Source: Methylococcales bacterium
Lineage (GTDB): Bacteria; Pseudomonadota; Gammaproteobacteria; Methylococcales; Methylomonadaceae
DNA: 64,000 bases
Reading direction: 5' to 3'
Assembly: GCA_030654015.1 (NCBI GenBank)
Contig: JAURYI010000058.1
Coordinates: 1-64,000, forward strand
A model generated the notes under the pieces. The model searched no databases. It was not told the origin of the DNA and worked only from the letters and a program-made list of their open reading frames with translations. Of the stretch, positions 44,951-54,152 are shown one piece after another. Within the stretch, counting starts at the first letter, position 1; each line of letters opens with the position of its first letter. Made by a program: the position numbers and the translations under genes.

Positions 44951-45460
44951 TTATTTTGCATTTTTCTCTACGTCACTAATGATTTCAGCTAAAAAAGCAG
45001 CGCGAATGTGTAAACTGGTTTGAGTTGGAATAGCGCGTAATAATTCCAATACTTCCGATTTTGAACGGGTTTGTTGACGGATAGCGCGGACTAAAACACC
45101 AAGCGTACCATGCGCAGTTACACCGAGGTTTTTTGCCGCAAGTTTGGCGGCGGTATCATCCGTCAAAAACAAGCTATTTTTAAATTCTAAGCATAAATGC
45201 AACGCTTCCTGCTCACCTGCGTGTAAAGTATAAAATGGGGTTAGTGCATTGACTTGTGGAGAAAAGTATTCAGCGCGGTGACGAATTAAATTCACTTTTG
45301 TATGAAGCAAGGCTTGCGGACGATGGTGTTGCACTTCATGCCAAACTGTTTCTGGAACAATTACTATGTCAAAATCAGAAATAAGTTCAAGACTATTTAA
45401 TTCATCTAAATGAATAATGGGCCCCGCATCAGCAATAACAATTGTTTTAGTCTTTTCCAT
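44951..45460 (-). CDS. DUF3368 PIN-like toxin (VapC-type)
   Basis: The protein of about 169 residues has the DUF3368/PIN-like pattern: VIADAGPIIHLDEL with the first acidic residue, VIVPETVWHEVQ, LHAGEQEALHLCLEF and LFLTDDTAAKLAAKNLGVTAHGTLGVLVRAI. PIN toxins are Mg-dependent RNases, often cutting tRNA or rRNA. I start at MEKTKTIV; the antitoxin gene overlaps its 5' end by 14 bases. The toxin is downstream of its presumed antitoxin, the usual order. Confidence 0.85.
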   Translation of the reverse strand: MEKTKTIVIADAGPIIHLDELNSLELISDFDIVIVPETVWHEVQHHRPQALLHTKVNLIRHRAEYFSPQVNALTPFYTLHAGEQEALHLCLEFKNSLFLTDDTAAKLAAKNLGVTAHGTLGVLVRAIRQQTRSKSEVLELLRAIPTQTSLHIRAAFLAEIISDVEKNAK

Positions 45461-45644
45461 GCAAGCCCCAGTCAATATCTTCTCGAATCAACTGCTCATT
45501 AATAATTTGTTGGTGTGATTCTAAATAGCGGCGCATGGCTTCTATAATTAGCGCATCCATATTAACAATCCAACCTTGCTCAACCATATTTTGTGCTTGC
45601 TGCCAAAGTTGATCGGGTATTTCAGTTTTTACAAGTGTAGTCAT
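45447..45644 (-). CDS. CopG/ribbon-helix-helix-like antitoxin
   Basis: The 65-residue protein reads MTTLVKTEIPDQLWQQAQNMVEQGWIVNMDALIIEAMRRYLESH, a short strand plus two helices as in ribbon-helix-helix DNA binders. A charged C-terminal tail (LIREDIDWGLHGKD) follows that could occupy the toxin active site. It overlaps the PIN gene and lies 11 bases after the REC-HEPN gene, so the pair may be transcribed from the upstream kinase operon promoter as well as its own. Confidence 0.8.
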   Translation of the reverse strand: MTTLVKTEIPDQLWQQAQNMVEQGWIVNMDALIIEAMRRYLESHQQIINEQLIREDIDWGLHGKD

Positions 45645-45655
45645 GATAATTAGCC

Positions 45656-46993
45656 TTATGAAAAACTACGGCTATAAATATGCCGTGCTAATTCAAATAG
45701 ATAAGGTGCTTTTTTACGGTAATCAAACTCTTCAAACGTTATTTCTACTTTTCCCATTCTTACATCTACACGAGGATAAGAGTTAATTAGCCAAAACATT
45801 TGATAAAGTAATTTATCCAATAATACTTTGTCTTTTCTAAGCTCTGAGTTACTTTCCTGAATATTATTGGCTAATGCAGGGAAGCGAAACGCATCTTTAA
45901 TAATTTTTTCGCTGGCTACCTTGTTTTGAAGGTTGCAATAAGCCTTTTTAATGTCCAGAGCAATTAACTTATTTTTATTTTGATTTTCAAAAGTTTCTTT
46001 TGTTAAATTCTCACCAGAAAACAGTTTAAATAGTATTTCTTCGTAAGTTTTCTTTACCTCGTAAAAATTAAACATAATTCGCATATTAATCATAAATAAA
46101 TAAGCGATTATTTGTTCATCAACGGCATTAAATACGGTTGAATTATGGGTTATCCAGTTACGAGTGCTTTTCATAATCCACGCTAAACCTCTTATTTTTT
46201 TCGGTTCTGTTGCTTCCCATTCGTGCGTTAATGTTCTGATAAAGAGTTTGTACAAGGTCGATTTATCAACTGGTTCACGCAAGGGTAAAAAATTGGCTAA
46301 CACGTCTAAATAATTATGGCTATCTTCAAGGCTAATTTTCTTTTCAGATTCTTCAATAAAGCTATTAAATAACAGTTTATTTTCAGCATTAATGAAGTTT
46401 TTTAAACTGTGACAAGCTTCAATAATTCCACGCCTTAATATTGCATAAGAGGATTGTTGTGCTGTTAGCCAATCTCTTAATTTTATATAATCTGCATCTA
46501 TTTTTTCAAAAACAGTGACTTTCGGCATATAAATTTCAGTACACTTATTTTCAAATCCTTTTACTGTGCTAGTTTCCGCAGTCATAAAGCACATTATCTC
46601 GGCAGGTATACCTAAATGAATTAAATCATTAAAAATATAAAATCCTCCATTTTCGTGAAATTTTCTTTTATCGGTGTAATATTCTGGAATATCTTTGTCT
46701 AAATCAACGTGTTCGCCATTGTCTAAACGAACGTCAATAATAATGGCATCAATTTCATTGAGAATGGCATGATTTTCTTTAAATTCTTCATAATCAAAAT
46801 AATTACGGCATAAATAAATGGTATGCAGACTTTTTTGTTGTGTGCAAAATTCATTTAAATCAGATGGCTTCGTTTTCAGGCTAAATAAGTCATTATCCCA
46901 CGCATCAAAACTTAATAAATTACCAAACATTTGATTTAAAATATTTTTTCCTGCTTGCAAACCGCCAAAGTCTTCAATCCAAAGTATATTCAT
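45656..46993 (-). CDS. Response-regulator-like protein: receiver domain fused to a HEPN-motif region
   Basis: The 445-residue protein begins with a receiver-like domain. ILWIEDFGG supplies the acidic pair, D87 in AIIIDVRLDNG is the likely phospho-acceptor, T138 is in MCFMTAET and K164 in VTVFEK, so the catalytic set is complete. Residues 45-80 and 100-120 hold extra insertions. The rest (about 175-445) is helical and carries R278-N279-xxx-H283 in KSTRNWITHNS, the HEPN RNxxxH motif of many RNases. No DNA-binding output domain is seen. It lies three bases from a soluble TPR histidine kinase gene. A phosphorylation-controlled RNase is the simplest reading (inference). The DNA is visibly A+T-rich. 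Confidence 0.72.
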   Translation of the reverse strand: MNILWIEDFGGLQAGKNILNQMFGNLLSFDAWDNDLFSLKTKPSDLNEFCTQQKSLHTIYLCRNYFDYEEFKENHAILNEIDAIIIDVRLDNGEHVDLDKDIPEYYTDKRKFHENGGFYIFNDLIHLGIPAEIMCFMTAETSTVKGFENKCTEIYMPKVTVFEKIDADYIKLRDWLTAQQSSYAILRRGIIEACHSLKNFINAENKLLFNSFIEESEKKISLEDSHNYLDVLANFLPLREPVDKSTLYKLFIRTLTHEWEATEPKKIRGLAWIMKSTRNWITHNSTVFNAVDEQIIAYLFMINMRIMFNFYEVKKTYEEILFKLFSGENLTKETFENQNKNKLIALDIKKAYCNLQNKVASEKIIKDAFRFPALANNIQESNSELRKDKVLLDKLLYQMFWLINSYPRVDVRMGKVEITFEEFDYRKKAPYLFELARHIYSRSFS

Positions 46994-46996
46994 ATT

Positions 46997-48406
46997 TTAG
47001 CCTTCTAATAAGTTTTTATGGAGTTTTAATTCTGCGCTAAACAGTTGTTCATTTGCAGTGCAATTAAATTGAGCGTGTTCGCCTAATAATTCAATCAGGC
47101 GATTAATAAAAGCAAGTCCTTTATGTGTGCCAGCTAGTTGGCTGTTAGCATTAGCTTTGCAAGCATTGCTGACGCTGAAAATGTAATATTCTGCATCTAT
47201 ATACCAATTAATTTGAATTTTTCCTGTGCCGCCCCAGTATTTTAAAGCATTAAGGATTAATTCTGAGCTGATAGCAAACATCAGTGAGAATTTAATTTGA
47301 TTTGCGCCAAATTGCGCGGTACTTTTTTCAATATTGACTTCAAGCGCGGTTATGGATTGAAGCCAATGATAGAACTTTTCTACATCTTTTTGATTTACGT
47401 CCAACGGTAAAACCTGTTCAATAAAGGCTTTGCGGGTGGGTTTAATTAATTCGCCTTGATTGTTTATCAGTTTGCGTAAACCTGTGGCATCCTCCATAAA
47501 GATGATACGGTTGAGTGATTGGCGCAAAGCTGAGGCAATAAACCATTCAGGCGTTGCATCACCTGCGTTGTCTTGTTGCCAAGCGCGTTTAAATTCTTCG
47601 GTATCGTAAATGGATTGTTTAAAGGTATCTATTAAACAATCGGTTAAGGTGATGGTTGAGAATAAAGCGGCAATTTCGTTAATCGCTTCATAATGTTTTT
47701 GATTTTTTTCGTAGTCTTCGCTACCTAATAAACGAATGGCTTGTCTGAGAGATTCGGGGGCGGTTGCGAGGGCATTACGCATGGTGTGGGTGAAGAAAGA
47801 GAGCATTTCTTTTTCTTTTTCGTGTGCTATTTTATTAGCTTTTTTTGTTTCTTCTATTTGTAACTCAATCTTTTCTGCATTATAAATTGATTTTAAATAA
47901 TCTTTTTTATACTCTATTTCTATAGTGTCTTCCATGCTATCATCATTATAAATATAAAATGCTTTATTAATATATTCTTCTGCTTTTTCATATTTGTTAT
48001 TTGAAACAGAGACGTTACTTGCCAAAATATAAAATAGCTTTTTATGCTCTTCTGAATCAGAAAACTTAGCAAGAAGATAGTATTCGTTATTTTCGGATTC
48101 TTCACAATCATTGTTACTTAATTTATTAGCTATATTAAAATCTTCGTTAGCTTTTGTAAAGTCACGCAGATTTAGATAACAGTTTCCACGCTTTATATAA
48201 GCTTCGCAATTATTAGGCTCTTGTTCAATAGCCTTATTAAAGCAATACAAAGCAGTTTTCCACTCTTCTTGCTCATAAAAATTTAATCCAAGCTCATAAT
48301 TATCAAAATCACAATTTGTTTCGATACTTTTTACTTTCCCTTTTTCATCCAAATTAACCTGTATATAAGGTTTTGTCGCTGTTTTTTCTTTTTCATGATT
48401 TTTCAT
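46997..48406 (-). CDS. Soluble TPR-containing histidine kinase-like protein
   Basis: The 469-residue protein has no membrane segment. TPR-like repeats cover residues about 35-155 (YELGLNFYEQEEWKTALYCF, AYIKRGNCYLNLRDFTKANE). A coiled segment follows, then a phospho-acceptor-like helix with H207 in LSFFTHTMRNALA. The GHKL ATPase region has an N-box (SSELILNALKYWG, N386) and a G2-like loop (GTHKGLAFINRLIELLGE). The G1 box is odd: YIFSVSNACKAN in place of the usual DxGxG. It may be an active kinase of a divergent class or a degenerate one. The start follows an AGGAAC site. It is the partner of the REC-HEPN gene three bases away. Confidence 0.75.
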   Translation of the reverse strand: MKNHEKEKTATKPYIQVNLDEKGKVKSIETNCDFDNYELGLNFYEQEEWKTALYCFNKAIEQEPNNCEAYIKRGNCYLNLRDFTKANEDFNIANKLSNNDCEESENNEYYLLAKFSDSEEHKKLFYILASNVSVSNNKYEKAEEYINKAFYIYNDDSMEDTIEIEYKKDYLKSIYNAEKIELQIEETKKANKIAHEKEKEMLSFFTHTMRNALATAPESLRQAIRLLGSEDYEKNQKHYEAINEIAALFSTITLTDCLIDTFKQSIYDTEEFKRAWQQDNAGDATPEWFIASALRQSLNRIIFMEDATGLRKLINNQGELIKPTRKAFIEQVLPLDVNQKDVEKFYHWLQSITALEVNIEKSTAQFGANQIKFSLMFAISSELILNALKYWGGTGKIQINWYIDAEYYIFSVSNACKANANSQLAGTHKGLAFINRLIELLGEHAQFNCTANEQLFSAELKLHKNLLEG

Positions 48407-48459
48407 GATTTTGTTCCTATTTTATAAAAACGCTAAAAACATTATAACACCGCATAATA

Positions 48460-48933
48460 TTAGAACCGATGCCATCCAGAACCACCGCATTTACGACAAT
48501 CAACTTCAAAATCTCCGCTGCCGTCACATTTACTGCATGGCACAGTAAATGTTCCTTTACCACTGCATCTTCGGCATTCAACTTCTTTGATGTAATTTCC
48601 TGTCCCATTGCAACGATTACATGATTTTGAATTGCGCGTTCCAGTACTCTGACAGGATAAACAAGGCTTTGCTGGTAATTTGAAAATTCCAGTCCCCTCA
48701 CAATTTCGACACGTCCCCGTAAAAGTACCCGTACTATCGCATTTTTTGCAATCAAACGTCTTTTTTCCTGAGCCATTACAACTAAAGCACGTTCCATAGC
48801 TGTTAATTGGGCTAATGCAGTTTTTGAACGTAGTTCTGACACGATTTTGGTCACGTTTAGCGCGGTGGCTGTAATTGTTTCTTTCAAATAACGCGCCAAG
48901 TAACGTAAAAAAAAGTCCCATAAAAAGCCTCAT
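48460..48933 (-). CDS. Small protein with eight DnaJ-type CxxCxxxG motifs
   Basis: After a short hydrophobic N-terminus (MRLFMGLFFTLLGALF, possibly a membrane anchor), the 157-residue protein consists of eight CxxCxxxG motifs: CFSCNGSG, CKKCDSTG, CRNCEGTG, CLSCQSTG, CNRCNGTG, CRRCSGKG, CSKCDGSG and CRKCGGSG. DnaJ has four such motifs binding two zincs, so this is a doubled zinc-finger array without a J domain or substrate-binding domain. It may act as a zinc-dependent chaperone or binding module. It lies 53 bases upstream of the TPR kinase gene on the same strand, so it may belong to that operon. Confidence 0.8.
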   Translation of the reverse strand: MRLFMGLFFTLLGALFERNNYSHRAKRDQNRVRTTFKNCISPINSYGTCFSCNGSGKKTFDCKKCDSTGTFTGTCRNCEGTGIFKLPAKPCLSCQSTGTRNSKSCNRCNGTGNYIKEVECRRCSGKGTFTVPCSKCDGSGDFEVDCRKCGGSGWHRF

Positions 48934-49048
48934 GATTGATTGCGGATGTTACGCACCGATTTTTTAAAATCAGTGGGTTACAATTTTATTCAGTTTTAAT
49001 CCCTTCGGCACAGGAAAATGTTTCAGAGGGATTACTGCCGTTACCACT

Positions 49049-49162
49049 TTATAGAATAGAAAGTGCCACCCAAATTCCAATAAAAATATATAAAGGTGCG
49101 CCAATGTCGGCTATAACGTTTGCTACCGTAAAAACTGCTAGTACGCCTACTACGATTTTCAT
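49049..49162 (-). CDS. Small membrane peptide, translationally coupled (37 residues)
   Basis: Too short for the ORF track. It begins ATG at 49160-49162 overlapping the TGA of the ParB-like gene (TGATG), with AAGGAAAC just upstream. The peptide MKIVVGVLAVFTVANVIADI... is a membrane-type sequence with one or two hydrophobic stretches and ends TAA at 49049-49051. The overlap and ribosome site support translation. It has no known family, and could be a toxin-like or regulatory peptide. Confidence 0.5.
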   Translation of the reverse strand: MKIVVGVLAVFTVANVIADIGAPLYIFIGIWVALSIL

Positions 49163-49680
49163 CAATGTTTCCTTGTTTGTTTTGAAGTTGGGTATAGCTT
49201 AGCCCTTTGTGTTTCGAGTCTAAACAGAGTGAATCGGTTGCGCTGGTCTTCGTCGGTTTCCAGCCACGCTTTATGCTGTTTGGCTATCGCTGAAAATAGC
49301 GGGGCTTTGGGTAAGCCTTGCAGACTCATTAGGTCGGTGACGCTGCGGGGTTTGCCTGTGTCTATTTTGCCGAATGCGGCTTCGTCTTCTATGCCTTTGA
49401 TGATGACGGTTTGAAAGGCTTTGCCTGTGTTGACACACGCGGTTAGGCGGTGTTGTCCATCGAGTAAGCGTCCCGATTTTGAAAAGGCGATGGTTTCGCC
49501 ATTGAGCATCCATTCATCATTTTTTAGTGCGGTGCTGAGCATTTTGACGTGCGCGGGTTTTAACGGGCGGTTGTCGTGGTTGGTGGTGGCTAGCAGATGT
49601 TTTGCCAGTTCGGGGGTGATTTGTGCCACGCCTGTTTGTATGCTGGTTGTTATGAATTCGATTGTGTCCATTTTCATCAC
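49162..49680 (-). CDS. ParB/Srx-fold-like phage-type protein, possibly truncated
   Basis: The 172-residue protein contains LNGETIAFSKSGRLLDGQHRLTACVNTGK and VIIKGIEDEAAFGKIDTGKPRSVTDLMSLQG, the ParB-N-terminal-like fold seen in many phage and island proteins. The nearest such proteins as I recall them are longer. The C-terminus here (RFTLFRLETQRAKLYPTSKQTRKH) does not look like a finished domain, so a truncation or frameshift is possible. It may be a mobile-element remnant beside the accessory operon. Confidence 0.7.
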   Translation of the reverse strand: MMKMDTIEFITTSIQTGVAQITPELAKHLLATTNHDNRPLKPAHVKMLSTALKNDEWMLNGETIAFSKSGRLLDGQHRLTACVNTGKAFQTVIIKGIEDEAAFGKIDTGKPRSVTDLMSLQGLPKAPLFSAIAKQHKAWLETDEDQRNRFTLFRLETQRAKLYPTSKQTRKH

Positions 49681-49957
49681 CCTGTGTTATTTGTTGTTTT
49701 CTCTGTTGTTGGCGATATTATAGGGCTGGCGTTATGGCTTGTAATGTGAGGGCTGTAGGAGATTTTTAGGGGTTTTCGGTGTTTGTGGTTGTGTTGTAAG
49801 TGGCTTTTGGTCTGGGCTTTAAGCGGGTTAATGGCTTTAAAATCAGTGCGTTGTTTGTGGGAAGGTTGTGGGAGGAATTTAAATCGTCTGCGGCTTTCTG
49901 TGTGTTGGTACGTTATGGTGCGATAATACGCGACCATTATTTTTATAGGATTACAGT

Positions 49958-50863
49958 ATGTGGTTTAAAAATCTGAGTATTTTTCGCTTAACGGAGGCGT
50001 TTACTTTATCGGCTGAGGAGTTGGAGGAAAAGCTGGAGGTGGTGGCGTTTCGTCCTTGTGGGTCGCATGAGGATTTTTCCTTGGGCTGGGTGTCGCCTGT
50101 CGGTAAGACTGCGCCGCTGGTGCATAGTGCGAACGGTTTTATGATGATTTGCACTAAGAAAGAGGAGCGGGTATTACCTGCATCGGTTTTAAATGAAATG
50201 ATGCTGGAAAAAATTGCTGAAACGGAAGAGGCAGAAGGGCGTAAATTATCCAAAAAAGAACGCACGGCGATTAAAGATGAGCTGATTTTTGAGTTGTTGC
50301 CGCGTGCGTTTACTTTTTCGCGCAAACTTTATGCGTATATTGATGTGCAGGGTGGTTTTTTGGTGGTGGATTCTGCGTCTGCCAATAAAGCAGAAGATTT
50401 GCTGAGTTTATTGCGTAAATGTTTGGGTTCGTTGCCCGCTGTGCCGCTGAATACCGTGGATAAACCGATTGCGACCATGACAGAGTGGTTGTTAACGCAA
50501 GAAACACCTAAGGATGTGACGATTGAGGATGAATGCGAGTTACGCTCTCCTGAGGAAGCGGGCGGGGTGATTCGTTGTAAACGTCATGATTTGTCGTTGC
50601 CTGAAATTAAAAATCATCTGGATATTGGCAAGCAGGTGATTAAACTGGCAATCAATTGGGAGGATCGCTTGAGCTTTATACTGGATGAGAATTTATCGGT
50701 TAAGCGTTTGAAATTTTTGGATTTGGTACAGGATCAGGTGACTGATACTAATGCAGATGATGAAGCGGCGCGATTTGATGTGAATTTTTCGATTATGTCG
50801 TTGGAATTGGCGAATTTTATTCCGCGTCTTTTAGAGATATTCGGTGGGGAACTGAAAGCATAA
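49958..50863 (+). CDS. rdgC: Recombination-associated protein RdgC
   Basis: RdgC is a ring-shaped DNA-binding protein that limits RecA activity. MWFKNLSIFRLTEAFTLSAEELEEKL, the FRPCGSHEDFSLGWVSPVG segment, ASANKAEDLLSLLRKCLGSLPAVPL, and GGVIRCKRHDLSLPEIKNHLDIGKQV match the family throughout. The length is 301 residues, complete. It is followed directly by a strong terminator and is convergent with the Lpp-like gene. Confidence 0.97.
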   Translation: MWFKNLSIFRLTEAFTLSAEELEEKLEVVAFRPCGSHEDFSLGWVSPVGKTAPLVHSANGFMMICTKKEERVLPASVLNEMMLEKIAETEEAEGRKLSKKERTAIKDELIFELLPRAFTFSRKLYAYIDVQGGFLVVDSASANKAEDLLSLLRKCLGSLPAVPLNTVDKPIATMTEWLLTQETPKDVTIEDECELRSPEEAGGVIRCKRHDLSLPEIKNHLDIGKQVIKLAINWEDRLSFILDENLSVKRLKFLDLVQDQVTDTNADDEAARFDVNFSIMSLELANFIPRLLEIFGGELKA

Positions 50864-50898
50864 AAAAAGCCCAGTGACTTTCGTCACTGGGCTTTTTC
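50863..50898 (+). terminator. Bidirectional terminator between rdgC and the Lpp-like gene
   Basis: Arms aaaagcccagtga and tcactgggctttt around a short loop, with an A run on one side and a T run on the other. It lies between convergent stop codons, so it can serve both genes. This is the clearest intrinsic terminator in the window. Confidence 0.92.
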
Positions 50899-50919
50899 AT
50901 GCCGTTAAGCAATGAGAAA

Positions 50920-51198
50920 TTATTTTCTCATTGTTTTTGCGAACATTGCATCCAATTTGCTGTTAGTTTCTTGAGCATATTGAGCCGCACGGTTAGCAGC
51001 AGCTTCAGCAGAAGCAGCTTGAGCAGAAGCTGAATCAGCAGCTGATTTAGCAGATGCAGCGTCAGAAGAAGCTTGTGAAACTGAAGATTTCAAACCATCA
51101 ATTTGTGATTGTAAGTTAGCGATGTCGTCGTTAGTAGCACAACCAACAACTAAGCTAGCAACCATAGCGATCATAGTTAATTTTACGATTTTTTTCAT
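50920..51198 (-). CDS. lpp: Lpp/OprI-type murein lipoprotein
   Basis: The 92-residue protein has a lipoprotein signal ending in the lipobox LVVGC. An Ala/Ser-rich heptad-repeat coiled coil follows, continuing through SAKSAADSASAQAASAEAAANRAAQYAQ. It ends in a lysine (TMRK). Lpp attaches to peptidoglycan through its terminal lysine by L,D-transpeptidases. A gene for such an enzyme lies immediately upstream on the same strand, strongly supporting the pairing. The protein is longer than E. coli Lpp (58 mature residues), more like OprI. Confidence 0.88.
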   Translation of the reverse strand: MKKIVKLTMIAMVASLVVGCATNDDIANLQSQIDGLKSSVSQASSDAASAKSAADSASAQAASAEAAANRAAQYAQETNSKLDAMFAKTMRK

Positions 51199-51278
51199 TT
51201 TTATTTACCTTGTTTTTGAGAGTTATATGAACATAAAACTGGGATTAATTTACCACTATTTGCCGTATTTTTCCAATT

Positions 51279-52310
51279 TTATTTTATTTTTACTACTGTT
51301 CCCGTATCCAACCATTGGCTTAGATGATCGATTTGAGTGTTAGTCAAGGCGATACAACCATGCGTCCAGTCAAATGCTTGGTGAACTCTTTCGTCCCCCG
51401 CACCTATACCATGTATGCCTATTTGCCCACCTAATGGTGTATTTTGTGGCGGTATCTGGTTAGATTGATGCGCGGTAACAATGCTGTAATAGTCAGTTTG
51501 ACTAATTACACCACGCTTCAATGCGATTTCCGCATCTTGCGTAGACGGATAGGTTAAACCAAAAAATTTACGAAAATTACTTTTTTCGCCAACCCAGCCA
51601 ATTCTATAATTACCGTAGGGCGTAATATCATCACCACGATGCCCTTTTAAGCCTGCGCCTTTTCGCCCGATGGCAATGCCACTGAGCGTTTCCAGCGTCT
51701 GCTCACCTTGTTTTACTTCAATTTTATGTGCTTTGGTGTCCACTAACAACCAAATAGAGCTATCTGCATAACTCGGAACATGACTGCTTACACTCGCAGG
51801 TGTATTACTGCTCACAGTCGCAGGTTTATAAACACTCACATTCGCGGGTACATGACTGCTTACAGCCGCAGGTGCATAACTACTTACTACGCTCGCGGGT
51901 GTATGACTCATCACACTAGCAGGTTTATAAACACTTACATTCACGGGTGTATGACTGCTTACAGCCGCAGGTGCATAACTACTTACTACGCTTGCGGGTG
52001 TATTACTCATCACACTAGCAGGTTTATAACCGCTCACATTCGCGGGTACATGACTGCTTACAGCCGCAGGTGCATAACTGCTTACTACGCTCGCGGGTGT
52101 ATTACTCATCACACTAGCAGGTTTATAACCGCTCACACTCGCGGGTGCATGACTGCTTACAGTCGCAGGTTTATAACCGCTTACATTCGCAGGCGCGTAA
52201 TTACTGACACTCGCAGGTGTACGACCGAATAAATTTGCTGGAACACGGCTGTCCGCATTCACCGCAAAAGAGAAAAAACCACAACATAATAATATACAAA
52301 ATCGTAACAT
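51279..52310 (-). CDS. L,D-transpeptidase (YkuD) with a long 8-residue-repeat linker
   Basis: The 343-residue protein has a signal peptide (MLRFCILLCCGFFSFAVNADS). About 150 residues of repeats (about 31-180) of the unit S-x-[YHN]-x-P-A-x-V follow, then a YkuD catalytic domain (185-343). The active-site segment GIHGIGAGDERVHQAF then DWTHGCIALTN includes the catalytic cysteine in the HGC motif. The enzyme crosslinks peptidoglycan or attaches Lpp. The Pro/Ala/Ser-rich linker probably spans the periplasm. It faces an Lpp-like gene, its likely substrate. Confidence 0.93.
   Translation of the reverse strand: MLRFCILLCCGFFSFAVNADSRVPANLFGRTPASVSNYAPANVSGYKPATVSSHAPASVSGYKPASVMSNTPASVVSSYAPAAVSSHVPANVSGYKPASVMSNTPASVVSSYAPAAVSSHTPVNVSVYKPASVMSHTPASVVSSYAPAAVSSHVPANVSVYKPATVSSNTPASVSSHVPSYADSSIWLLVDTKAHKIEVKQGEQTLETLSGIAIGRKGAGLKGHRGDDITPYGNYRIGWVGEKSNFRKFFGLTYPSTQDAEIALKRGVISQTDYYSIVTAHQSNQIPPQNTPLGGQIGIHGIGAGDERVHQAFDWTHGCIALTNTQIDHLSQWLDTGTVVKIK
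51771..52220 (-). repeat. Tandem repeat array inside the L,D-transpeptidase gene
   Basis: The 24-base unit encodes SxYxPAxV. Four units (with one 9-residue unit) form a 33-residue higher-order repeat seen about three times (GYKPASVMSNTPASVVSSYA as its start). The copies are nearly identical in DNA, so recent expansion or gene-conversion-like exchange is likely. Confidence 0.93.
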
Positions 52311-52375
52311 AATTAAAATCTACACTGTAAAAGAGTTTTGGTGTACTTTATCCACCACGTTAATTGTCGCACTAA

Positions 52376-54019
<1,644 letters not shown>

Positions 54020-54023
54020 TTTT

Positions 54024-54137
54024 TTCCACGAAAATCACGAAAGGCACGAAAAAAGTTCGTAGGTCGGGTTAGCGATAGCGTAACCCGACAATCACCGTAG
54101 ATTAATGTCGGGTTACGGCAAGCCTAACCCGACCTAC
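54024..54137. repeat. Compound repeat before the putative nuclease gene (cacgaaaa arm plus gtaggtcgggttag palindrome)
   Basis: First a cacgaaaa-family arm (54024-54055), then a palindrome with outer arms gtaggtcgggttag (54059-) and ctaacccgacctac (-54137) and inner cgtaacccgaca/tgtcgggttacg. It ends 15 bases before the next start codon. A related half-copy lies just after the same gene at 55270-55300. Confidence 0.88.
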
Positions 54138-54152
54138 TCACTCATTTAAACC

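Noticed and set aside
48417-48899. Alternative 160-residue minus-strand ORF overlapping the zinc-finger gene
   Set aside because: It has no recognisable domain; the other frame contains eight regular CxxCxxxG motifs.
51771-52220. Regular 24-base repeats that could suggest a CRISPR array
   Set aside because: Units are contiguous coding repeats without unique spacers and stay in one protein frame.
51780-52232. Plus-strand 150-residue ORF of HIRGYMTAYSRR-type repeats
   Set aside because: It is the antisense shadow of the L,D-transpeptidase repeat linker; the minus frame has a signal peptide and a catalytic domain.
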